64,000 nt of DNA, from positions 496,001 to 560,000 of the forward strand of contig OZ244979.1 of assembly GCA_965223095.1 (NCBI GenBank), read 5' to 3'. The position numbers and the translations under genes were made by a program. The notes below the pieces were generated by a model that was not told the DNA's origin, did not search any database, and saw nothing but the letters and a program-made list of their open reading frames with translations. Positions within the stretch are counted from its first letter, which is position 1; every line of letters begins with the position of its first letter. Shown in pieces: positions 57,543 to 64,000 of the stretch. The stretch is from J054 sp965223095 (GTDB taxonomy: Bacteria > Pseudomonadota > Gammaproteobacteria > Steroidobacterales > GCA-2729495).

Positions 57543-58066
57543 TCTTCAGATAACCAAGCGGGTCTGGGTGGTGGTCCCGCGGGGAAAATAACGGGCGCCA
57601 AATCCGCCAGGGCCTGGTTATATACCTGCCGCTTGAAATAGATGACCTCTTTTACGGGCTGCCAAAAATCAACCCAGCGCCAGCGATCGAATTCCGGCGT
57701 CGATGAAGTACTGAGGTTGAGCTTCTCATCGGGTGCCAGCAATCTCAGCATGAACCAGCGCTGTTTCTGCCCGCGGCAAATGGGTTGCGAATTGCGGCGA
57801 ACATAACGATCCGGCAGCCGATAGCGCAGCCAACGACTGGTGCAACTCAGCACCTCTACATCCTCGGCCAGCAGGCCGATTTCTTCTTCCAACTCGCGAT
57901 ACATGGCGTCTTGCGGATTTTCATGTCGCAGGATGCCACCTTGCGGAAACTGCCAACCCGACTGACCAATGCGCCCGCCGAGCAATACACCGCCGCGCTG
58001 ATCACTGACGATAATGCCCACATTCGCGCGAAACCCGTCGCTGTCAATTTGATCGGCCACGAACAA
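57518..58066 (-). CDS. rppH: RNA pyrophosphohydrolase (Nudix)
   Basis: 182 residues. It starts with TTG 58066 or, less likely, GTG 58060; the normal RppH start DSDGFRANVGIIVSDQRGGV follows. The Nudix box is GGILRHENPQDAMYRELEEE, with the Glu residues that bind metal. QKQRWFMLRL and FDRWRWVDFWQPV are typical of RppH. It removes pyrophosphate from 5' ends of mRNA to trigger decay. It overlaps the DUF6776 gene and is divergent from the FecCD-type permease gene. Confidence 0.92.
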   Translation of the reverse strand: MFVADQIDSDGFRANVGIIVSDQRGGVLLGGRIGQSGWQFPQGGILRHENPQDAMYRELEEEIGLLAEDVEVLSCTSRWLRYRLPDRYVRRNSQPICRGQKQRWFMLRLLAPDEKLNLSTSSTPEFDRWRWVDFWQPVKEVIYFKRQVYNQALADLAPVIFPAGPPPRPAWLSEEWLNVDQD

Positions 58067-58186
58067 GATTCTTTCACAACCGTCTTTGAACTGTCACGGA
58101 ACTTGTCGGGAATTTTGGCTCAGCGGACGGACAACAGCTTAGGTAAACTTCTGCCGCTCCCCTTCACCGACCGGACATAAACCACC

Positions 58187-59173
58187 ATGCGCATTGCCGC
58201 CGGCCCCTTGCTAATCGGTCTGCTACTGCTGTCACTTTGCGCTGTGGTGTTGGGCCTGGCTACCGGTAGCGGCAGCACGGCCTGGCCAGATCTGCTGGCT
58301 TTGCTGCGCGGCGACGCGACCCCGGCCGCACAGGAAATACTCCTCAAACTGAGATTGCCGCGGGTGTTGGCGGCCTTTGGAACCGGCAGTTGTTTAGCCG
58401 TGGCGGGCGTTTTAATGCAGGTCCTTTTGCGCAATCCACTCGCCGATCCTTACATCTTAGGTACCTCTGGCGGGGCGGCCGTGGCCGCCGTTCTCGGCAT
58501 GATGCTGGGCCTCACCGGTTTAGCCTTGGACGGGGCCGCCTTCGCGGGTGCTTTACTCAGCACACTGCTGGTTTTTGGGCTGGTGCGCGGCGGCGGAAAG
58601 TTTTCCCCCGGAAGACTGTTGTTAACCGGGGTGGTCATAGCCGCTGGTTGGGGTGCGGTCATTAGCCTGCTGTTGGCAACCAGCCCCGATGCAAACCTGC
58701 GCGGGATACTGTTTTGGCTCATGGGTGACTTCGCTTTCGCCGATAGTCCCTGGGGCGTGCTGCAGATTGCTCTGTTGGGCGTCATAGCGGGTGTCGTGAT
58801 CGGTCCGTCACTGAACCTGCTAACGACGGGCGATCAACAAGCCGCACTGCTGGGCCTGCGCGTGGGGCCCACGCGTGCCATCGCTTATTTTCTGAGTGCA
58901 TTGCTGACCGCAGTGGCGGTAACCACTGCCGGCACCGTCGGCTTTGTTGGCTTAGTCGTTCCGCATCTAGTGCGATTGCTGGGCCCGGCAGACCATCGCA
59001 GCCTGATACCCGGCGCCGCACTGGCCGGCGGCGCGTTACTGGTGGCCGCCGACACGCTGGCTCGAACGATGCTGGCACCGCGCCAGCTACCCGTAGGCGC
59101 CATTACGGCGCTGGTCGGCGTGCCGCTATTTTTGATCCTGCTGACGCGAGGTCGCAAGACGACCAGCGAGTAA
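58187..59173 (+). CDS. FecCD/BtuC-family ABC transporter permease
   Basis: 328 residues, about ten membrane helices. Hallmarks are LRLPRVLAAFGTGSCLAVAG, LLRNPLADPYILGTSGGAA, GTVGFVGLVVPHLVRLLGPADH and LGLRVGPTRA. By family it imports iron-siderophores, haem or cobalamin with a partner ATPase and binding protein. Neither partner is adjacent: rppH precedes it on the opposite strand and tyrA faces it, with stops abutting. It is therefore an orphan permease in this window; partners may be elsewhere. Confidence 0.9.
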   Translation: MRIAAGPLLIGLLLLSLCAVVLGLATGSGSTAWPDLLALLRGDATPAAQEILLKLRLPRVLAAFGTGSCLAVAGVLMQVLLRNPLADPYILGTSGGAAVAAVLGMMLGLTGLALDGAAFAGALLSTLLVFGLVRGGGKFSPGRLLLTGVVIAAGWGAVISLLLATSPDANLRGILFWLMGDFAFADSPWGVLQIALLGVIAGVVIGPSLNLLTTGDQQAALLGLRVGPTRAIAYFLSALLTAVAVTTAGTVGFVGLVVPHLVRLLGPADHRSLIPGAALAGGALLVAADTLARTMLAPRQLPVGAITALVGVPLFLILLTRGRKTTSE

Positions 59174-60262
59174 TTATTGCCGCTTGGCCAAGTAAGTCCG
59201 CCCGCGCTCCATCAGCTCAACAAACGCCGCTTTGTCACCCGCCCTAACGACGGCTTCGACTCGCGCCGTGGCCGCACTCAAGGTTTCCAAGGCCTCTAAA
59301 CCGTGCGGGTTACCCGACTGAATCTCAAAATAGAGTTCGGGGCTTTCCTGGGCCACACTGGAGGCTACCGCCACCTGGGCATCGAAGGTCGTACTAGACA
59401 GCTCAATCAAACGCGGCAAACTTTCACCACTCTGCGCCAAGGCAGTGAAAAATGCGATGTTCAGCGCGTGGGATAAACCCAAAACGAAGGCAATCAAACG
59501 ATCGTGATCCTCTAATGGCATCGCAATCTGTATCGCCATGGTGGAATCGAACAGGGCTTGCGCTTGTCGCGTCGCCTCGGGGGCACCCACCTCGCAAAAA
59601 AGTACGTGACGACCCGACAGCAATTCCGTGTCGGGGCCGAACATGGGATGCAGTGAGGTGATTTGCGCGCCTTGGGCAGCCAAGCGAGCAAGAGCCGGGC
59701 GCAAGGGGGCCTTTAGAGAACCGATATCAAACAACAAGCCCTGCCGCTGCTGAGTCGCCAAGGCGTCTAAGACATCCGCGGTGGCAGCTATGGGCGTCGC
59801 GACCACAGTCACTTGATAGTGATCAGGCGTATCCCGCCAATCTGCCACCCCCTGGAAAGCCGGTGGCAAATCGCCCGGATCGGCGATGGTCACTTCGAAG
59901 CCCTGGGAATCTAGAAATTCGGCGAACCAGCGACCCATCTTGCCGCCTCCGCCGATAACCAGGGCCTGTTGTCCTTGGCCCTTGCCTTCGGCGCGCACCC
60001 GCGCGCGTTCTTGTTTCGTCAGCGAGGATTCAATCAACAGCCGCATCAAAGATTCGGCCATGCGGGGCGGCAAACCCAGTGCCAGCGCCTGTTCGCGAGC
60101 CGCGTCCAGGACCTGCTTTTCGCGCGCATAATCGCGGGTGGCGCGGGCCGATTCGCGCTTTACCAAACCGATTTCGTCAACCACAGACTGCCGTTCCGCG
60201 GTCAGATCAATGATCTGGCGGTCGATGGCTGACAACCGTTCGCGCAATTCTTTTAGATTCAT
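59174..60262 (-). CDS. tyrA: chorismate mutase / prephenate dehydrogenase (T-protein)
   Basis: 362 residues. The N-terminal ~90 residues are a chorismate mutase (LRERLSAIDRQIIDLTAERQ, PPRMAESLMRLLIESS), the rest a NAD-binding prephenate dehydrogenase with VIGGGGKMGRWFAEFL and SLHPMFGPD. The fused enzyme makes 4-hydroxyphenylpyruvate for tyrosine. Fusion and length are as in enteric TyrA. It faces the permease gene and is divergent from adhC. Confidence 0.94.
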   Translation of the reverse strand: MNLKELRERLSAIDRQIIDLTAERQSVVDEIGLVKRESARATRDYAREKQVLDAAREQALALGLPPRMAESLMRLLIESSLTKQERARVRAEGKGQGQQALVIGGGGKMGRWFAEFLDSQGFEVTIADPGDLPPAFQGVADWRDTPDHYQVTVVATPIAATADVLDALATQQRQGLLFDIGSLKAPLRPALARLAAQGAQITSLHPMFGPDTELLSGRHVLFCEVGAPEATRQAQALFDSTMAIQIAMPLEDHDRLIAFVLGLSHALNIAFFTALAQSGESLPRLIELSSTTFDAQVAVASSVAQESPELYFEIQSGNPHGLEALETLSAATARVEAVVRAGDKAAFVELMERGRTYLAKRQ

Positions 60263-60404
60263 CGTGGTGGCATAAGGTAACGCAGTTTTACTCCGACCGC
60301 CCCACGAGTAGCAGACGAAATGCTAAGGGGGCCTAGGTCGGCTTCGGCAGATACCCTACAATCGCAGCTCAGCGGAACGATTAAAAATCCCGTCAAGGAA
60401 ACCA

Positions 60405-61514
60405 ATGAAATCACGCGCCGCCGTGGCTTGGGAAGCCGGCCAGGCTTTAAGTATAGAAAACATCGACGTGACCGGCCCCCGCGACGGCGAAGTGTTGGTT
60501 CGGATTGTGGCCAGCGGTGTTTGTCATACCGACGCATTTACGCTGTCCGGCGAAGACCCGGAAGGTTTGTTTCCTGTGGTATTGGGCCATGAAGGCGGCG
60601 GCGTGGTTGAAGAAATCGGTGCGGGCGTGAAAAACCTCGCCGTCGGCGATCACGTCATTCCACTGTATACACCGGAATGCCGGGTGTGCGAATTTTGCAC
60701 CAGCGGCAAGACCAATCTTTGCCAAGCCATTCGCGGCACCCAAGGCCAGGGGCTGATGCCCGATGGCACGAGCCGGTTTTCCCTCGATGGAAAGTTGCTG
60801 CATCACTATATGGGCACATCCACCTTCGCCGAGTTCACCGTAGTGCCCGAAATCGCAGTGGCTAAGATCAACCCGGCCGCGCCCTTGGACAAAGTCTGTT
60901 TACTCGGCTGCGGCATCACCACGGGTATTGGCGCTGTTTTGAATACCGCCAAAGTCGAAGCAGGCGCCACCGTGGCGGTTTTTGGTTTGGGCGGCATCGG
61001 CCTGAGTGTCGTGCAAGGCGCGGTCATGGCGAAGGCAGAACGCATTATCGCCATCGACATTAACCCGGAAAAATTCACCCTGGCCCAACAACTCGGCGCC
61101 ACGGACTGCGTCAATCCCCAGGACTACGATCAACCCATCCAGGACGTGATCGTCGAACTCACCAAAGGTGGCGTGGACTATTCCTTTGAATGTGTCGGCA
61201 ATACCAACTTGATGCGTGCGGCTCTTGAATGTTGTCACAAAGGCTGGGGCGAATCCGTGATTATCGGCGTGGCCGGTAGCGGTCGGGAAATCAGCACGCG
61301 ACCGTTTCAGCTAGTCACAGGCCGGGTTTGGCGCGGCTCCGCATTCGGTGGCGTGCGCGGACGAAGTGAGCTTCCCGGATACGTCGATCAGTATCTGGCT
61401 GGGCAAATTCGTATCGACGATATGATCACGCACACCATGCCCTTGGAGAAAATCAACGAAGCCTTTGATTTAATGCATGCGGGTAAGAGCATCCGCTCGG
61501 TTGTGTATTTCTGA
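60405..61514 (+). CDS. adhC: class III alcohol dehydrogenase / S-(hydroxymethyl)glutathione dehydrogenase
   Basis: 369 residues. It oxidises the formaldehyde-glutathione adduct and reduces S-nitrosoglutathione. The catalytic zinc site is at VCHTDAFTLSG with GHEGGGVVEE; the structural zinc site has PECRVCEFCTSGKTNLC; NAD binding is at VFGLGGIGLSVVQG. KGWGESVIIGVAGSG and AFGGVRGRSELPGYV are class III signatures. Start ATG 60405 follows AAGGA. It stands alone, divergent from tyrA; an S-formylglutathione hydrolase gene does not follow in the window. Regulation cannot be read here. Confidence 0.96.
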   Translation: MKSRAAVAWEAGQALSIENIDVTGPRDGEVLVRIVASGVCHTDAFTLSGEDPEGLFPVVLGHEGGGVVEEIGAGVKNLAVGDHVIPLYTPECRVCEFCTSGKTNLCQAIRGTQGQGLMPDGTSRFSLDGKLLHHYMGTSTFAEFTVVPEIAVAKINPAAPLDKVCLLGCGITTGIGAVLNTAKVEAGATVAVFGLGGIGLSVVQGAVMAKAERIIAIDINPEKFTLAQQLGATDCVNPQDYDQPIQDVIVELTKGGVDYSFECVGNTNLMRAALECCHKGWGESVIIGVAGSGREISTRPFQLVTGRVWRGSAFGGVRGRSELPGYVDQYLAGQIRIDDMITHTMPLEKINEAFDLMHAGKSIRSVVYF

Positions 61515-61670
61515 GCAAGCATTGTCTGCATGGACGAGCTAGGTCGCGGCCCCCATGACCGTGGGTCAGAAAGCAACTTTTTGCAATGAAGCCGACAGCA
61601 GTTGTGCCGCTTGCGGTGGGCCCGTTTTTGTCAAGCCGCTCGTTCTATTGAAAACCAAGTCGCGGTCGTT

Positions 61671-64000
61671 ATGAATACAGAACTTAGCCTGCTTCTGACT
61701 CGAGAAACTGCGACGCGCGCAAATTCAATAGTTGCCTGCCAAGCCGCCAGTACGCCCTGCCCATCCGCCACCTCGCGTAGAGACCCATGGCATAAATCGT
61801 ACTCGCATCGCTCAAAAAGTCTGCGGCTATTGTTGAGCGCAGCACTGATCTGTGCGTTGCCATCGGTGGCCCAAGCGGCCGCGGTGAATTTGCATGAAGG
61901 CAGCAAACTCGCGGTGTCGGTGGATCGTAGTGGCGAACGTTTGAGCTTTAGCTTAGCGGGCCGGATCTGGACGGCAAAAACCGCCGACGGCCGTGCACAA
62001 GCGCTAACACCGGTCGCGGTTCAAGCGGGCCGTTCCGCCTTATCGCCCGATGGCCTGCAAATAGCCTATGAGGCGGGGCCAGCATCTCAACAGCAAATCT
62101 TTTTGATGAGTATGTCCAACGATACCGGGCGACAGATCAGCTTCGGAGATTTCGACCACCAGGCACCCAGTTGGCACCCGGAGGCACCTCGACTGGTCAT
62201 GTCCTCTAACCGCGGTGGCAATTACAGCCTATGGGAAATCGATCTAAACAGTTTAGATCTACGCCCGCTGACTTTCGGTAGCAGCGATGAACACGATCCG
62301 GCTTACAATCACGACGGCAGCCGTCTCGCCTTTGTCAGCCGATCAAAACAGAGCGACAGTTTGTATATTCGCGAGCGTAACGGCGACATCCGCTTGGTGT
62401 TGACGGAGACCGGGCGAATTCATGCGCCGGCTTGGCGACCAGACGACAGTTTAATCACCTACACCTATGCCGGTTCCGGCATTAGTGAATTGCGCATGGC
62501 GATCCTGTCGGACCCGCCCCTAGCCAAGCCCCTTACCCGCGGCGAGAACGTTTTTCCCTACCCGGCACAATGGCTGGATCGCAGTACGTTTATCTATGCG
62601 GCCGATGGCCGTATTCGCCGCAGACTGTTCGACAATTTTTCAGCCTGGGATATTCCGTTCACCGCCGTGGTAGAGCTGCCGGATAGAAATCCCCAGCCAC
62701 GAAGTCACACTCTGCGAGATTCCGCTGAGTCAATCTCCGTTAAAGGATTTACCGGCATTGCCCAAGGAGAAGATCGTTTATTCGTGACTGCCTTAGGCAG
62801 TCTCTGGGAGTTGAACGAGGCAGGTATTGCCATCCACCAACACACCAACAACGCATATTTCGTGACCGACCTGGCCGCGAACCCAGCCGATGGCACACTG
62901 GTCTTCGCCAGCGACCGCTCCGGCACACTTGAAATCTGGTCGCTAAATCCAACGACGAAAAAATCCACGCAATTGACCACCGACGGCGCGACGGCCTTCG
63001 CCCCGGCTTGGCGGAGCGACGGTAAAGCCTTGGTCTATTTGAGCGTTTCCCACCCAGCCGCGCCAAGCGCGCAGCTTAAACGCCTGGAGCTGGGAAAGCC
63101 GGCGACCCGCACCCTGGCCGGGGACTTGCGCGAGCCCATCGCCACCGGCTGGCTGGCAGACGGCCGAGTGGCGGTTTTGTTGGCAAGTACCCCGCCGGTA
63201 CTAAAAGTCTTTGGTGACTCGGGCGCGAACCCCGCAACCCTCAGCCTAGATTTACTGCCCGACAGCCAGGTCGGCGACGCGCGCTGGTCACCGGATGGCC
63301 GGCAATTGGCTTTAGTGGTCAACGGGCAATTGCTAAGCATGCAGTTTAGCGACGGCAAGCTGCAGCCACCCCAGCTCATTGACGCGGAAGATGCCAGCCT
63401 GCCGCGCTGGGGATCTCAACCGGATCATCTACTCTATCTCGATCAGCAGGGCGCATGGCAAGAACAATCCATCGCCAGCCAAGAATCGCGCGCGGTGCCG
63501 GTTAGGCTGAGTTGGCGGCCACGTAAGCGGCCACAAACCTTGCTTATCCGCGTTGGCAAACTCTTCGACGGAATCGGCCCGCACTACCAGCAAAATCAGG
63601 ACGTGTTGCTGCGCGATGGACTGATCGAGGCGGTTGGACCTAGTGCTGACGTGCCGCCCGAGGCCGAACTGCTGGATGCCTCCGAGTTAACCCTCCTACC
63701 CGGCTTCATCGATTTATCCATGCGCGCGCGTTGGCCCGTTGATGCGCGCGCGGGACGAGCTTGGCTTGCCCACGGCGTAACGACGGTCCGCGAGTGGAGT
63801 ACGGGATCACCCGCGGTAATCGAACGCCAAGAAAGCTGGGACGGCGGGTATCGGCCCGGCCCTAGAAGCTTGCTGGGCTTGCAGCTTTGCCCCGGTGGTG
63901 CCTGGCACGCGCGACGGGCAGTCGATCGCGCCCGTCGTCTCGGTGCGGGCGACATAGAACTCTGCGCCAACATGCGTGGAAACGCACAAGCCGAGCTAAT
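61671..64000 (+). CDS. TolB-like WD40/amidohydrolase protein, 3' end cut by window
   Basis: The frame is open from ATG 61671 to the window end, at least 776 residues. A signal-like segment (RLLLSAALICALPSVAQA) lies ~53 residues in, so a start further downstream is likely. The N-terminal ~600 residues are a TolB/PD40-like propeller (blades: LSPDGLQIAYEAG, PSWHPEAPRLVMSSNRGG, YNHDGSRLAFVSRS, FASDRSGTLEIWSL). Then an amidohydrolase-type start follows: VGKLFDGIGPHYQ, LLRDGLIEAVGP, LLPGFIDLSMRAR; the usual HxH metal site reads DLSMRAR instead of DxHxH, so activity is uncertain. It is probably a periplasmic amidohydrolase-like protein; its substrate is unknown. Confidence 0.88.
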   Translation, partial: MNTELSLLLTRETATRANSIVACQAASTPCPSATSRRDPWHKSYSHRSKSLRLLLSAALICALPSVAQAAAVNLHEGSKLAVSVDRSGERLSFSLAGRIWTAKTADGRAQALTPVAVQAGRSALSPDGLQIAYEAGPASQQQIFLMSMSNDTGRQISFGDFDHQAPSWHPEAPRLVMSSNRGGNYSLWEIDLNSLDLRPLTFGSSDEHDPAYNHDGSRLAFVSRSKQSDSLYIRERNGDIRLVLTETGRIHAPAWRPDDSLITYTYAGSGISELRMAILSDPPLAKPLTRGENVFPYPAQWLDRSTFIYAADGRIRRRLFDNFSAWDIPFTAVVELPDRNPQPRSHTLRDSAESISVKGFTGIAQGEDRLFVTALGSLWELNEAGIAIHQHTNNAYFVTDLAANPADGTLVFASDRSGTLEIWSLNPTTKKSTQLTTDGATAFAPAWRSDGKALVYLSVSHPAAPSAQLKRLELGKPATRTLAGDLREPIATGWLADGRVAVLLASTPPVLKVFGDSGANPATLSLDLLPDSQVGDARWSPDGRQLALVVNGQLLSMQFSDGKLQPPQLIDAEDASLPRWGSQPDHLLYLDQQGAWQEQSIASQESRAVPVRLSWRPRKRPQTLLIRVGKLFDGIGPHYQQNQDVLLRDGLIEAVGPSADVPPEAELLDASELTLLPGFIDLSMRARWPVDARAGRAWLAHGVTTVREWSTGSPAVIERQESWDGGYRPGPRSLLGLQLCPGGAWHARRAVDRARRLGAGDIELCANMRGNAQAEL

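Noticed and set aside
61631..61906. Minus-strand frame of 91 codons
   Set aside because: It is antisense to the TolB-like gene start and lacks a ribosome site or family likeness.

Overview
The window looks like chromosomal DNA of a Gammaproteobacterium. Support comes from a 16S-tRNAIle-tRNAAla-23S-5S operon sitting next to tyrS, an M23 peptidase and anmK, then ppk1/ppx, bactofilin, rppH and tyrA, plus paired TonB receptors with a PQQ dehydrogenase and a PEP-CTERM-type sorting tail. I cannot name a genus from the sequence alone.

Layout. (1) 1-16.8 kb is core-like: a DUF3604 protein (cut by the window start), a PpiC-type isomerase and a HupE/UreJ membrane protein; then TonB receptor, cytochrome-fused PQQ dehydrogenase and a second TonB receptor; then a compact minus-strand operon of two DUF1538 membrane proteins, a P-II-like protein and a CBS protein; then a BamE-like small protein between REP-like repeats, and a VPLPA/PEP-CTERM protein. 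(2) At 16.9-17.46 kb lies the broken 3' end of one rRNA operon (terminator, 5S, last ~110 nt of 23S) fused to an IS66-family end. (3) 17.46-39.74 kb is an accessory island of lower-GC, mostly unrecognised genes. One minus-strand run (24.9 to 17.5 kb) encodes two small proteins, a coiled-coil membrane protein, a VWA-like lipoprotein, a HerA-type ATPase, a sigma-like factor, a single-pass membrane protein and a HEPN-like/zinc-ribbon membrane protein. A second run (35.9 to 27.4 kb) encodes a membrane protein, an acidic repeat protein, a 1662-residue TPR-CHAT lipoprotein, a small unknown protein and a zinc-finger single-pass protein whose outer domain resembles the one beside the sigma-like factor. 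Two TPR proteins, a HEAT-like protein and a dif-like XerC/D site close the island. (4) 39.74-48.4 kb holds IS3 and IS66 remnants and a complete rRNA operon whose 23S gene is interrupted by four group I introns. (5) 48.4-64 kb is conserved housekeeping DNA, ending in a TolB-like/amidohydrolase gene cut by the window end.

The most interesting points are two. First, the 23S gene carries introns at E. coli-numbered sites L1917, L1931, L1951 and L2593, leaving internal exons of only 14 and 20 nt. Second, the island may encode an undescribed envelope system in which an outer TPR-CHAT protease acts on two related single-pass proteins to free a sigma-like factor; this is inference from gene order and domain layout.
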